Of a stretch of DNA of 64,000 bases, positions 28,247 to 37,269 are shown one piece after another (the first letter of the stretch is position 1; every line of letters begins with the position of its first letter). The notes under the pieces are model-generated. The model was not told where the DNA came from and ran no database searches. It was given only the letters and a program-made list of their open reading frames with translations. Position numbers and translations under genes: made by a program. The DNA is from Microbulbifer sediminum (lineage in GTDB: Bacteria > Pseudomonadota > Gammaproteobacteria > Pseudomonadales > Cellvibrionaceae): assembly GCF_021729035.1 (NCBI RefSeq), contig NZ_JAJSAP010000007.1:183452-247451 (forward strand), in the 5' to 3' direction.

Positions 28247-29689
28247 GTGTCCCACCATCAGTCCCCTTTGATCGTTGATCTCGACGGTAGCCTGATTCGC
28301 ACCGACCTGTTATACGAATCATTTGTGCGGACACTGTTTGCACGCCCATGGGTGCTTGCTTTCCTGCCACTGTGGCTCTGTCGCGGCATCGCCTACCTGA
28401 AGTGCCGGCTGGCGCAGGCGATTGAAATTGATGTGGGCGCGTTGCCTTACAATCGAAATCTCCTCGAATTTCTGCAGGAGCAAAAAACGCAGGGTCGCCG
28501 GCTTATTCTCTGTACCGGTGCCAACGAACGGTTGGCCCGCGAAGTAACAGATCACCTGGGCATCTTTGACGAGATTTATGCCACCGGTAATACCCACAAC
28601 CTGACCGGCGAACGCAAGGCGCAGTTTCTCCGCGAGCGTTTTGGAGAGCGCGGTTTCTCCTATGTGGGCAATGAGCACAAGGACCTGCGTGTCTGGCGTT
28701 TTGCCCGATCGGCGGTGGTGGTGGGGTCTTCCCGGGCACTGGCGGAAAATGCGGCGCGGGTTTGCCAGCTAGAAACCAGCTTTCCCACCGCTGGCCCGAC
28801 ATTGTCGATATATCTTCGGCAGGTCCGCATCCACCAGTGGGTGAAAAACCTGTTGCTGTTTGTGCCACTGGTGACTTCCCACCAGTTTCTTGACAGCCAG
28901 GCGCTGACGGCAGCGTTACTGGCATTTGTGTGTTTCGGCTTCTGTGCCTCGGCGACCTATATCATCAACGACATCGCTGACCTCGATTCCGACCGGGCGC
29001 ACTGGAAGAAGAAAAGGCGGCCGCTGGCCTCCGGGGCCCTGTCGATCCCCGTGGGACTGTTGCTCTGTTCTGGCCTTTTCCTCGCATCGGCGGTACTGGC
29101 GACGCTCCTGCCATTGTGGTTTGGCGCCGTGCTGCTGCTGTATGTTGTCACCACCCTGGGCTACAGCTTCCTGTTCAAGCGCCTGCAAACTGTGGATACC
29201 GTCGTGCTTGCCGGTCTTTACACCACGAGGATCCTTGCCGGTGCCGCAGCGATTGGTGTGTATCCATCCTACTGGTTGTTGGCTTTCTCCATGTTTGTGT
29301 TTTTGTGCCTGGCGCTCGTCAAGCGTATTGCGGAGATTTATCGCAAGCAGGATGAGGAGGGTGAGCCGGCGCGAATCCGTGGCCGCGGATATTTCACTTC
29401 GGACTTGCCCGTGTTGACCAGCCTGGCTTCGGCCGCAGGCATGGTCTCAATCCTCGTATTTGCCATGTATGTCAACAGTACAGAAGTCGTGGCTATGTAC
29501 AGCTCACCGATGATCCTGTGGTTGGCCTGTCCTCTTTTCGCGTACTGGATTATCCGCATGCAGATCATGGCGTCCCGCGGCGAAATCGATGAGGACCCGA
29601 TTGCGTTTGCGATCAAGGACAAACGCAGCTGGATAACCGGCGCCGTGCTGGGCCTGGTACTGCTGGCGGCATCGACAGTGTCAGTTTGA
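28247..29689 (+). CDS. HAD phosphatase-UbiA prenyltransferase fusion (DPPR synthase-like)
   Basis: A 480-residue two-domain protein. Residues 1-190 are a HAD phosphatase: LIVDLDGSLIRTD near residue 6 (DxDGT-type nucleophile), ILCTGANERL near 85, and VGNEHKDLRVW near 141. Residues 195-480 are a UbiA membrane domain with RIHQWVKNLLLF, the first Asp motif NDIADLDSD near 242 followed by KKKRRPLASG, and a second region KRIAEIYRKQDE. The domain order matches decaprenyl-phosphate phosphoribosyltransferase homologs fused to a phosphatase. GTG 28247 is preferred because AAGGAG lies 8 nt upstream; GTG 28238 overlaps it. Confidence 0.85.
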   Translation: MSHHQSPLIVDLDGSLIRTDLLYESFVRTLFARPWVLAFLPLWLCRGIAYLKCRLAQAIEIDVGALPYNRNLLEFLQEQKTQGRRLILCTGANERLAREVTDHLGIFDEIYATGNTHNLTGERKAQFLRERFGERGFSYVGNEHKDLRVWRFARSAVVVGSSRALAENAARVCQLETSFPTAGPTLSIYLRQVRIHQWVKNLLLFVPLVTSHQFLDSQALTAALLAFVCFGFCASATYIINDIADLDSDRAHWKKKRRPLASGALSIPVGLLLCSGLFLASAVLATLLPLWFGAVLLLYVVTTLGYSFLFKRLQTVDTVVLAGLYTTRILAGAAAIGVYPSYWLLAFSMFVFLCLALVKRIAEIYRKQDEEGEPARIRGRGYFTSDLPVLTSLASAAGMVSILVFAMYVNSTEVVAMYSSPMILWLACPLFAYWIIRMQIMASRGEIDEDPIAFAIKDKRSWITGAVLGLVLLAASTVSV

Positions 29690-29699
29690 GGGGAAAACC

Positions 29700-30065
29700 A
29701 TGAATGTGCTGAATCTCTCCATCATATTGCTCACAGTTTTCCTGTCCGCCTGCGCGCAACTCTTGTTGAAGCTCGGGATGCAACGGGCGGGGGAGGACTA
29801 CCTGGCCGATGGTATCGGCGGCATGGTGCGAGTGCTGTTCAGTCCGCATGTGTTTTCCGGGATCTTTGTCTATGCCATCAGTGTACTGGTGTGGCTGTGG
29901 GTGCTCTCACGAGTCGACCTCAGTATCGCTTATCCCTTTGTCGGCTTGAGTTTCATTTTCACATTGTTGTTTGGTTATGCCTTTCTCGGCGAGCCAGTCA
30001 ATACCATGCGCGTCGCGGGCTCCATGCTGATTGCCGCGGGCTGTCTATTCGTGGCGCGCTCCTGA
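29700..30065 (+). CDS. EamA/SMR-type small transporter, possible polyprenyl-phosphate sugar flippase
   Basis: A 121-residue, four-helix protein with the half-EamA/SMR look: an N-terminal SACAQLLLKLGMQ helix and a LSIAYPFVGLSFIF helix near residue 80, followed by FLGEPVN. Proteins such as ArnE/ArnF share this size and flip undecaprenyl-linked aminoarabinose. It follows the HAD-UbiA gene by 10 nt, so the two are co-transcribed, and the flippase role is inferred from that and from the nearby GT-C enzyme. Confidence 0.78.
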   Translation: MNVLNLSIILLTVFLSACAQLLLKLGMQRAGEDYLADGIGGMVRVLFSPHVFSGIFVYAISVLVWLWVLSRVDLSIAYPFVGLSFIFTLLFGYAFLGEPVNTMRVAGSMLIAAGCLFVARS

Positions 30066-30189
30066 TCCTTTCGTTGATGAACGGTAAGCCCGCGTTGAGC
30101 CGATTCACTGCCTTGTGCCTTGCAGTGTGAATTTCATCGTATAGGCTCAGGGTAAGATTGACGCAAAAGGGATAATCCGTGCGACAGGG

Positions 30190-30426
30190 GTGTCGGCATT
30201 GAAAAACCTGTTCGACAAGTTTTCCCACTCCCGTAAGGCCTGCCGTGCCCTGGGCTGGTTGGGGCTGTGCCTTGTATTGCCTTTTGTCGTGTGGGCGGTC
30301 CTGGGATGGGCGGGGGTGACACCTTCACTGGCCGATGTATTCGGTGTGCCAGGTTTGAGGATTCCGGCTACAGTCGTCATCAGCGGGCTCCTGATGGCTG
30401 CGGTGGGCTTCTGGGAATACGACTGA
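30190..30426 (+). CDS. small membrane protein, unknown
   Basis: A protein of up to 78 residues with two hydrophobic segments (about 19-41 and 56-75). GTG 30190 is given, but TTG 30199 has the better-spaced AGGGG. No family recognised. First of three tiny same-strand membrane-protein genes. Confidence 0.5.
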   Translation: MSALKNLFDKFSHSRKACRALGWLGLCLVLPFVVWAVLGWAGVTPSLADVFGVPGLRIPATVVISGLLMAAVGFWEYD

Positions 30427-30464
30427 CAAGCGCCGGGTGTACCCCGGTTTAAATGGAGGTGGTC

Positions 30465-30644
30465 ATGTTCAAGTTATCCGACCTGTTTATCCTGATCGCG
30501 GTGGCGATCTCGTTTTTCCTGTCGGGATACCTCTGGTTTAACGGCTACCGGGAGCAGGGAATTTTCACCGCGTTGTGGGTACCCAGCATCCTGGCATTCG
30601 GCATTTACTTCAAAGTATCTGCGCTGCTGGCCCGGGGGAGGTAA
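30465..30644 (+). CDS. small membrane protein, unknown
   Basis: A 59-residue protein with two predicted helices (about 6-24 and 34-52). A strong GGAGG 5 nt before ATG 30465 decides the start over the in-frame ATG 30453. It is 2 nt from the next small gene, so translation is probably coupled. Confidence 0.6.
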   Translation: MFKLSDLFILIAVAISFFLSGYLWFNGYREQGIFTALWVPSILAFGIYFKVSALLARGR

Positions 30645-30646
30645 TC

Positions 30647-30790
30647 ATGTCACGTACCATGCTGCTGGCCGTTGCCATTGGCGTCTTCGTGATGCTGGTG
30701 ATCGGCATTGTGCTGACGATCTATGAATTCCACCGGGCAGGCGAAGAGCCGGTGGAGAGACCCGGGCCTGACGATCAGCCAAAACGCTGA
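30647..30790 (+). CDS. single-helix small membrane protein, unknown
   Basis: A 47-residue protein: one N-terminal helix (about 5-26) and a charged Pro-rich tail. GGGGGAGG upstream supports ATG 30647. Its stop codon directly abuts the znuB stop on the other strand. Confidence 0.6.
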   Translation: MSRTMLLAVAIGVFVMLVIGIVLTIYEFHRAGEEPVERPGPDDQPKR

Positions 30791-31597
30791 TCAGGCCGGG
30801 CGGCCGCTCCGCAGCTGGGTAAGCACGAACAGCAACGCGGCCGCCAGCACGATGGACGGCCCGGCCGGGGTGTCCCACAGGATGGATGCCAACAGGCCCA
30901 GCACAACTGCCAGGGCGCCAATCAGGGAAGCACACATTGCCATGCGTTCCGGCGTATCCGTCAGCCGCCGGGCACCAGCCGCCGGAATGATCAGCAGCGC
31001 GGTTATCAGCAGAATGCCCACCACTTTCATCGCAATGGCGATCAGGAGTGCCAGCATCAGCATCAATGCGAGCCTGACCCGTTCCACCGGAACCCCCTCC
31101 ACGGCGGCCAGTTCTTCATTCAGCGTGAATGCAAGCAGCTTTTCCCACAGGAAAAGCAGCAGCCCGCCGATACCAGCCACCGCCGCTGCCATCAGCATCA
31201 CATCCTGGCCGCTGACCGCCAGCAGGTCACCGAGGAGCAGGGCCAGCAGGTCGACACGGATCCCGAACAGGCTGACGGTGACGATACCCAGGGCCAGCAT
31301 GGAGTGGGACAGGATTCCCAGCAACGTGTCCACAGACAGGGTCTGGCGTCGCTGCAGGTAAACCAGCAGGACGGCGAGCACACAACAGGTGGCGCCCACG
31401 GCCAGCGTGGGCTGCAACTGCAGCAGGAAACCCAGGGTAACGCCGAGCAGCGCCGAGTGGGCCAGGGTGTCGCCGAAATAGGCCATACGCCGCCAAACTG
31501 CAAAGCAGCCCAGAGGCCCGCTGACCAGGGCCACCAGCAGGCCGGCCGCCAGGGCAAACCAGAGAAACTGGCTGCTGAAAAGTGCACTGAAATCCAT
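30791..31597 (-). CDS. znuB: zinc ABC transporter permease ZnuB
   Basis: ZnuB is the inner-membrane permease of the high-affinity zinc importer. The 268-residue protein has about eight helices of the ABC-3 family, with GPLGCFAVWRRMAYFGDTLA near residue 27 and the coupling-type EGVPVERVRL segment near 169. Its ATG overlaps the znuC stop by one base, so the two are translated together. Confidence 0.95.
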   Translation of the reverse strand: MDFSALFSSQFLWFALAAGLLVALVSGPLGCFAVWRRMAYFGDTLAHSALLGVTLGFLLQLQPTLAVGATCCVLAVLLVYLQRRQTLSVDTLLGILSHSMLALGIVTVSLFGIRVDLLALLLGDLLAVSGQDVMLMAAAVAGIGGLLLFLWEKLLAFTLNEELAAVEGVPVERVRLALMLMLALLIAIAMKVVGILLITALLIIPAAGARRLTDTPERMAMCASLIGALAVVLGLLASILWDTPAGPSIVLAAALLFVLTQLRSGRPA

Positions 31598-32469
31598 TAC
31601 CGGGTTTGGCTCCTGTTTTCCCCGCTCCCGTGGTCACAGCCATGGTCGTGCAGGATACCGCCACCCAGGTCGTGTTCGTGATTGTGCTGGTGGGTGTAGG
31701 GCGCCACCTTGTCCCCAAAGAGTTCAATAAAGGCCGGGTCGCGGCTGACCTGCTCGGGGTGGCCGTGGCAGCAGATATGCTGGTTGATACACAGCACCCG
31801 GTCGGTGGCGGCCATGACCACGTGAAGGTCATGGGAGACCAGCAGCACGCCGCAGTGCAGTTCGTCCCGGAGGCTGGCAATCAGCTGGTAGACCTCGCCC
31901 TGGCCGCCTACATCAACCCCCTGGGTGGGCTCGTCGAGTACCAGCAGTTGGGGTCGGCGTGCTGCCGCCCGTGCCAGTAGCACCCGCTGCATCTCGCCCC
32001 CGGAAAGGTCTGCAAGGCCGGCCCGTTCCAGGTGTGCCGCGCCCACCCGCGCCAGGGCGCCGCGCGCCGCGGTGGCGTCGACCCTGTCGTTACCCAGCTG
32101 CAGGAATCGCAGCACGGACATCGGCATCGAGGGATCCACCTGCATACGCTGCGGCATATAGCCCATGCGCAATCCGGGGCTGCGCCACACCTCGCCATGA
32201 GTGGGTCGGGTCAGGCCCAGCAGCAGCCGCAGCAGGGTGGTCTTGCCGGCGCCATTGGGTCCGATCACGGTGACGATCTCACCGCGCCGCAGTTCCAGCG
32301 TGATGTCGTGCAGCAGCTGGCGACCGGCCACCTCCAGGCCCAGCCCGCTTGCCGTGATGAGAGGGTCTGTATGGTTCAGGATGACGTCTCCGCGACTGCG
32401 TGGGGGTGTGTGGGCTCTGCCGCGGCCGCCGAGTGAGGTTGTCCGGGCAGGCAAGTGATAACCGGGCAC
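31597..32469 (-). CDS. znuC: zinc ABC transporter ATPase ZnuC
   Basis: ZnuC powers zinc import. Walker [10 protein letters not shown], the [14 protein letters not shown] signature and Walker [14 protein letters not shown] are intact, and a His-rich C-terminal tail ([10 protein letters not shown]) follows, as in many ZnuC proteins. The conserved domain starts about 36 codons into this reading. GTG 32469 and TTG 32454 are the only usual start codons upstream and neither has a ribosome binding site. A CTG near 32379 has GGAGA 7 nt upstream and may be the real start. No zur gene sits beside it, unlike in Pseudomonas. Confidence 0.93.
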   Translation of the reverse strand: MPGYHLPARTTSLGGRGRAHTPPRSRGDVILNHTDPLITASGLGLEVAGRQLLHDITLELRRGEIVTVIGPNGAGKTTLLRLLLGLTRPTHGEVWRSPGLRMGYMPQRMQVDPSMPMSVLRFLQLGNDRVDATAARGALARVGAAHLERAGLADLSGGEMQRVLLARAAARRPQLLVLDEPTQGVDVGGQGEVYQLIASLRDELHCGVLLVSHDLHVVMAATDRVLCINQHICCHGHPEQVSRDPAFIELFGDKVAPYTHQHNHEHDLGGGILHDHGCDHGSGENRSQTR

Positions 32470-32493
32470 CCGGACTGGCGGGTGCGCGCCGGC

Positions 32494-32508
32494 TGTGATT
32501 ATATCGCA
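32494..32508. promoter_or_regulatory. palindrome in the znuC/znuA divergent promoter, possible Zur site
   Basis: TGTGATTATATCGCA has near-symmetric arms (TGyGAT / ATCrCA). It includes a perfect TATAAT -10 on the minus strand (32503-32498) for znuC. Zinc-uptake genes are normally repressed by Zur at such a position. The match to known Zur boxes is only partial. Confidence 0.4.
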
Positions 32509-32548
32509 GTTTAAGCCCGACCCGATGACCCGTGAATCCCGGATCCTG

Positions 32549-33445
32549 ATGAATTTCCCGAAGTACCTCCTACTGTGCTCCCTGATTTCCCTGCTCGCCG
32601 CCTGTGATCGCGGTACGCCGGATGCGGCGCCGGAAAAGAACGACCTGGTTGTGAGTATGCGCCCACTGGCCCTGATTGCCCGTGAGGTGGCTGGTGCGGA
32701 AAAGCGGGTGCGGGTACTGGTCGCGAATGGCGACCCCCATCACTACGCGCCCGGGGTGTCGGACCGGGCTGCCCTCGAGTCGGCGCAGCTGGTGGTCTGG
32801 CTGGGCCCGCAAATGGAAAGTGCACTGGCAAGGCAGTTGGCGCTCCTGCCTGCGGAACGCCAGCTGCAGTTGCTGGAGCAGGGTGGCTATGAGTTCGAGG
32901 GGGCATCAGAGACGGATTTCCACCTGTGGCTGCGTCCGCGCAACGCCGCCGTAATGGCTGCGCATATCGCCGGTCGCCTGGCGGAGATGGACCCGGAGCA
33001 GGCCGGTGCATACCGGCAGCGCGCCCGGGATTTCTCCCGTCGCATGGCGAACCTGCAGAAGGTGCTCGACCGCGCCCTGTGGGCCTATCGCGATGTACCC
33101 ATCGTGGTGACTCACGATGCCTACGGCCACTTTTTTGGTCCCGCCGGCGTCGAGACGCAGGCACTGAGCGACTCTGCCCGGGCAGGGCACGGGGCCCGGG
33201 CGATGCTCGAATTGCGAGATGTCCTCGACAAGGCGGGGGCGGGCCGGGGCTGCCTGTTCGGTGAAGTGCCGGAAAATGCACGTGATCGGCAGACGGCGGA
33301 AAACCTGGGGCTGCGCTATGCTGCGCTCGACCCGCTGGGAACCCAACTGTCGGCAGGCAGTGATTACGAGCATCTGGTCCGGGCCTGGCTGGACCAGGCG
33401 CGCAGCTGCCTGGCGGAAGTACCCGATCGCGGGACCGGAAGCTGA
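32549..33445 (+). CDS. znuA: zinc ABC transporter substrate-binding lipoprotein ZnuA
   Basis: ZnuA binds zinc in the periplasm and hands it to ZnuB. The 298-residue protein has a lipoprotein signal (LLAAC near residue 17), then a cluster A-1 fold with metal ligands in DPHHYAPG near 62 and FHLWLRP near 124, HDAYGHFF near 189, and a late acidic residue. The usual His-rich loop is short or absent. The start is ATG 32549, giving a proper lipobox; ATG 32525 is upstream in frame. It is divergent from znuC. Confidence 0.92.
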   Translation: MNFPKYLLLCSLISLLAACDRGTPDAAPEKNDLVVSMRPLALIAREVAGAEKRVRVLVANGDPHHYAPGVSDRAALESAQLVVWLGPQMESALARQLALLPAERQLQLLEQGGYEFEGASETDFHLWLRPRNAAVMAAHIAGRLAEMDPEQAGAYRQRARDFSRRMANLQKVLDRALWAYRDVPIVVTHDAYGHFFGPAGVETQALSDSARAGHGARAMLELRDVLDKAGAGRGCLFGEVPENARDRQTAENLGLRYAALDPLGTQLSAGSDYEHLVRAWLDQARSCLAEVPDRGTGS

Positions 33446-33455
33446 TCCGGGGTTG

Positions 33456-33839
33456 TCAGCTCGCCTCCCCACCCTGTTTCCGCGATTGGGCCGCCTCACG
33501 CTCCTGTAGTTGCCGCTGTCGCGACGCTTCCTCCTCGACGTGTTCATGGCGCTGTTCTGCCTGCAATCTTTCCGTCCGCAGGCGGAACAGTTCCAGCTGC
33601 CGGCGCTGCCTTTCCATCAGGGAGCCGAGCTGCTCGCGCTTGCCATGGTGTTTTAGCGCCTGTACCGCGCGCCGGTGTGCTGCTCCCCGGGCGGTGCCTG
33701 TTGCATCCGGCTCGCCGGTGACTTCCAGGTATTCCATTGGGCCAGGCTTTTGCAGCGGCCGGCCCAGCGAGTCCCCGTTGACGGGCGCCGTCGCCAGGGC
33801 GGCAGCAAGGAAGGCACTGGAAACAAACGCGTATCTCAT
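33456..33839 (-). CDS. secreted coiled-coil protein, unknown
   Basis: A 127-residue protein with a signal peptide (about 1-22) and a long Glu/Gln/Arg-rich helix (about 65-127) likely to form a coiled coil. ATG 33839 is favoured by GAGGGA 7 nt upstream. No family recognised. It is convergent with znuA, 10 nt apart. Confidence 0.6.
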   Translation of the reverse strand: MRYAFVSSAFLAAALATAPVNGDSLGRPLQKPGPMEYLEVTGEPDATGTARGAAHRRAVQALKHHGKREQLGSLMERQRRQLELFRLRTERLQAEQRHEHVEEEASRQRQLQEREAAQSRKQGGEAS

Positions 33840-34058
33840 GGTCACATCCCTCTCTGGAGCGTCTCGCCGCTACCGGCAGGCCGCAGCAATATGGGCACTG
33901 CCGTTCAACTAAAGCCTAGAAGCCCGGGGCAGATCTGTCGGTGACACTGCGATGACCGCCACGGATGCGGCGCCGGGGCGAGCGAAAAAAAACGATCGCG
34001 GTTATCCTGTCGCGCAATCCCAAACATCCACGATGAATTTGCAGCTTCCCGGATATCT

Positions 34059-36800
34059 ATGAGTAACAACAAATCCACTGCCGCCCCGCTGATCCTGGTG
34101 GACGGTTCCTCTTATCTTTACCGCGCCTTCCATGCGCTGCCGCCGCTCGCCACCAGCGATGGCCAGCCCACCGGTGCCGTGCGCGGTGTCATCAGCATGC
34201 TGCGCCGCCACCTGAAGGAGCACCCGGACAGCACAGTGGCTGTTGTCTTCGATGCCAAGGGCAAGACCTTCCGCGACGAGCTGTTTGCGGACTACAAGTC
34301 ACACCGGCCACCCATGCCCGATGACCTGCGCGAACAGATTCAGCCGATTCACGACATCATCGACGCCATGGGACTGCCGCGGCTGGTGATCGATGGCGTG
34401 GAGGCGGACGACGTCATCGGCACCCTGGCATTACAGGCCCAGGAGCAGGGTCAGCCGGTGATTATTTCCACCGGCGACAAGGATATGGCCCAGCTGGTGC
34501 GCCCCGGCATCACCCTGGTCAACACCATGAGCAACACGGAAATGGACAGCGATGGTGTGCGCGAGAAGTTTGGCGTCGGGCCCGAGCTGATCATCGATTT
34601 TCTCGCCCTGATGGGCGACAAGTCAGACAATATCCCCGGTGTTCCCGGCGTGGGCCAGAAGACAGCATTGGCCTTGCTGCAAAACCTCGGCGGCCTGGAT
34701 GATATCTACGCCGACCTGGATGCCATCGCGCCGCTGGGTTTTCGTGGCAGCAAGACCCTGGGCAAGAAGATGGCCGAGCACCGCGAGGCGGCGGAGCTTT
34801 CCTACAAGCTCGCCACCATCAAGACCGACGTGGATATGCCGTACAAGCCCGCCGACCTCCACCATGGTGAACAGGACAGGCAGAAACTGGTGGAGTTGTT
34901 CAGTGCGCTGGAATTCCGCAGCTGGGTGGAGGAGCTGAGTGGTGACGAGGAGGCCCGGGAGGCGATGGCCGAGGCCATCGAGCGGGATTACCGGGTGATC
35001 ACTGATCGCAGTGAATTCGATGCCTGGCTGGAAAAACTGAAAGCTTCCGACATTTTTGCGTTCGATACCGAAACCACCAGCCTCAACTATATGCAGGCGA
35101 AGCTGGTGGGGGTTTCGTTTGCCGTGGAACCCGGTGAGGCCGCTTATGTGCCCCTGGCCCACGACTACATGGGGGCCCCGGAGCAGCTGCCGTACGACGA
35201 GGTGCTGGCGGCCCTGAAACCGCTGCTGGAGGATCCGGACCAGAAGAAAGTGGGCCAGAACCTGAAATACGACAGTCATATCCTCGCCAACTGCGGAATC
35301 GAGCTGCGCGGCATCGCCCGCGATACCATGCTGGAATCCTACGTACTGGACAGCACCGCGAGCCGCCACGACATGGACAGCCTGGCGCAGAAATACCTGG
35401 GCGAGCAGACGGTGCACTACGAGGACATCGCCGGCAAGGGCGCCAAGCAGCTGACTTTCAACCAGATCGAGCTGGAGCAGGCCGGCCCCTATGCCGCCGA
35501 GGATGCCGACATCACCCTGCGCCTGCACCGTGAACTGGCCGGGCGCCTGGCGCAGATCCCGTCGCTGGAGAAGGTGCTCGACGAGATCGAGATGCCGTTG
35601 TTGCCGGTGCTCGTCCATATGGAGCGCAACGGTGCCTATATCGACGCCGAGATGCTGGCCCGGCAGGGTGCCGAGCTGGAGAAGAAGATGCGCGATACCG
35701 AGCAGAAAGCGTACGAAGCGGCCGGCGAGGAGTTCAACCTGGGCTCCACCAAGCAGCTTGGCGCTATCCTCTTCGACAAACTGCAGATCCCGGTGATCAA
35801 GAAGACCCCCAAGGGGGCACCGTCCACCGCCGAGCCGGTGCTGCAGGAGCTGGCCCACAGCCATGAGCTGCCGGCGCTGATTATGCAGTACCGCGGCCTG
35901 GCCAAGCTGAAAAACACCTACACCGACAAGCTGCCGCAGATGATCGATCCCTGCACCGGCCGCGTGCACACGTCTTACCATCAGGCGGTGGCCGCCACCG
36001 GGCGCCTGTCCTCCAGCGACCCCAACCTGCAAAACATCCCCATCCGCAGCGAGGAGGGACGGCGCATCCGCAAGGCATTCGTGGCCGACCCGCGTATCGA
36101 TGGCGGCAGCGTGCTCATCGCCGCGGACTACTCCCAGATCGAGTTGCGGATCATGGCGCACCTGTCCGGTGACAAGGGCCTGGTGCAGGCCTTTGCCAAC
36201 GGCGAGGATATCCACCGCGCCACTGCCGCGGAGGTCTTTGAGGTGAGCGCCGAGGATGTGGATGACGAGCAGCGTCGCCGGGCCAAGGCGATCAACTTTG
36301 GCCTCATCTACGGCATGTCCGCCTTCGGCCTGGCGCGCCAGCTGGGCATTCCCCGCGGCGATGCCCAGACATATATCGACCGCTACTTCGAGCGCTACCC
36401 GGGGGTGCTGGCCTACATGGAGAACACCCGCAAGCACGCGGCCGAGAAGGGCTATGTGGAAACCCTGTTCGGCCGGCGCCTGTACCTGCCGGAAATCAAC
36501 TCCCGCAACGGTGCGCGCCGCCAGGCCGCAGAGCGCACGGCGATCAATGCCCCGATGCAGGGGACCGCGGCCGATATCATCAAGCGGGCCATGGTCCAGG
36601 TGGATGCCTGGCTGTCCCGCGAGCAGCTAACCAGCCGCCTGATCATGCAGGTGCACGATGAACTGATCCTGGAGGTGCCCGCAGCGGAAGTGGACCAGGT
36701 GCGGGACAACCTGACCCGGCTGATGCAGGGGGCAGCGGAACTGGATGTGCCGTTGATCGTGGATGTGGGCCAGGGCGCCAGCTGGGAAGAGGCCCACTGA
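34059..36800 (+). CDS. polA: DNA polymerase I
   Basis: Pol I removes RNA primers and fills gaps. The 913-residue protein has all three domains: 5'-3' exonuclease (about 1-290, with [16 protein letters not shown] and the [15 protein letters not shown] loop), 3'-5' exonuclease (about 310-500, [12 protein letters not shown] with both acidic residues present, so proofreading looks intact), and family A polymerase (about 520-913, [17 protein letters not shown] near 690, the [16 protein letters not shown]-helix and [12 protein letters not shown] near 864). Confidence 0.98.
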   Translation: MSNNKSTAAPLILVDGSSYLYRAFHALPPLATSDGQPTGAVRGVISMLRRHLKEHPDSTVAVVFDAKGKTFRDELFADYKSHRPPMPDDLREQIQPIHDIIDAMGLPRLVIDGVEADDVIGTLALQAQEQGQPVIISTGDKDMAQLVRPGITLVNTMSNTEMDSDGVREKFGVGPELIIDFLALMGDKSDNIPGVPGVGQKTALALLQNLGGLDDIYADLDAIAPLGFRGSKTLGKKMAEHREAAELSYKLATIKTDVDMPYKPADLHHGEQDRQKLVELFSALEFRSWVEELSGDEEAREAMAEAIERDYRVITDRSEFDAWLEKLKASDIFAFDTETTSLNYMQAKLVGVSFAVEPGEAAYVPLAHDYMGAPEQLPYDEVLAALKPLLEDPDQKKVGQNLKYDSHILANCGIELRGIARDTMLESYVLDSTASRHDMDSLAQKYLGEQTVHYEDIAGKGAKQLTFNQIELEQAGPYAAEDADITLRLHRELAGRLAQIPSLEKVLDEIEMPLLPVLVHMERNGAYIDAEMLARQGAELEKKMRDTEQKAYEAAGEEFNLGSTKQLGAILFDKLQIPVIKKTPKGAPSTAEPVLQELAHSHELPALIMQYRGLAKLKNTYTDKLPQMIDPCTGRVHTSYHQAVAATGRLSSSDPNLQNIPIRSEEGRRIRKAFVADPRIDGGSVLIAADYSQIELRIMAHLSGDKGLVQAFANGEDIHRATAAEVFEVSAEDVDDEQRRRAKAINFGLIYGMSAFGLARQLGIPRGDAQTYIDRYFERYPGVLAYMENTRKHAAEKGYVETLFGRRLYLPEINSRNGARRQAAERTAINAPMQGTAADIIKRAMVQVDAWLSREQLTSRLIMQVHDELILEVPAAEVDQVRDNLTRLMQGAAELDVPLIVDVGQGASWEEAH

Positions 36801-36848
36801 GTCGGCCAACACGGTAATGAAAGCGACATGCCAGGGAGGACAGGGCGA

Positions 36849-37094
36849 ATGAAAGGAATCATGGCCAAGGAGTGGCTGCTCCGGTTCGGCCGGATGTATG
36901 GGATTGTGCTGGTGGTATTGGTGCCGGTGGAACTGTTCAAGGGCGCGGTACTGGCGGAGGCCATGCGCCACGGCCTGTTCTGGGCTGGGGCCAGCAGCCT
37001 GGTCTATTGCCTGGTACTGGCCTATCGGCACCGGCGCGAGCGCGCATACATGGAGAGGGCGATGCAGGGCGCCTCACAGGAGCGGCAGGGCTGA
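36849..37094 (+). CDS. small membrane protein downstream of polA
   Basis: An 81-residue protein with two hydrophobic segments (about 14-32 and 41-60) and a basic tail. ATG 36849 has GGAGGA about 7 nt upstream. No family recognised. Its transcript probably ends at the C-rich-loop terminator near 37251. Confidence 0.55.
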   Translation: MKGIMAKEWLLRFGRMYGIVLVVLVPVELFKGAVLAEAMRHGLFWAGASSLVYCLVLAYRHRRERAYMERAMQGASQERQG

Positions 37095-37166
37095 GGGGAA
37101 ACGGCGCCAATGATTAACACTTTTTAACCTGTCTGCGGGAACCGTCGCAAAAACGGCGGCTCTAAA

Positions 37167-37251
37167 CAGGCAAGATCGTTGGAATGCGTCATCCCCCCCA
37201 AGGAAGTCAGATGTTGCTCGCCCCGGTGCTCCCCAAGCCCGGGGATTTTTT
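37167..37251 (+). ncRNA. candidate C-rich-loop RNA, element A
   Basis: Two stacked hairpins on + between convergent genes. Hairpin 1 pairs GCGTCATC (37186-37193) with GATGTTGC (37210-37217), one mismatch and one G-U, around a loop that opens with a C-run. Hairpin 2 pairs CCCCGG plus GC with GCCCGGGG (37221-37244, one bulge) around the 7-nt loop TCCCCAA, followed by a seven-T run. It could be an independent sRNA or the 3' end of the polA-side mRNA. Element B near 42.6 kb has the same plan and shares an upstream CAGGCA-GA-CGT box. Confidence 0.55.
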
Positions 37252-37269
37252 TGCGCGCAGGAAAAGTGG

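Noticed and set aside
34623..36437. 604-codon open frame on the minus strand
   Set aside because: It lies wholly inside polA, antisense, with low-complexity His/Leu/Gln composition typical of GC-rich shadow frames.
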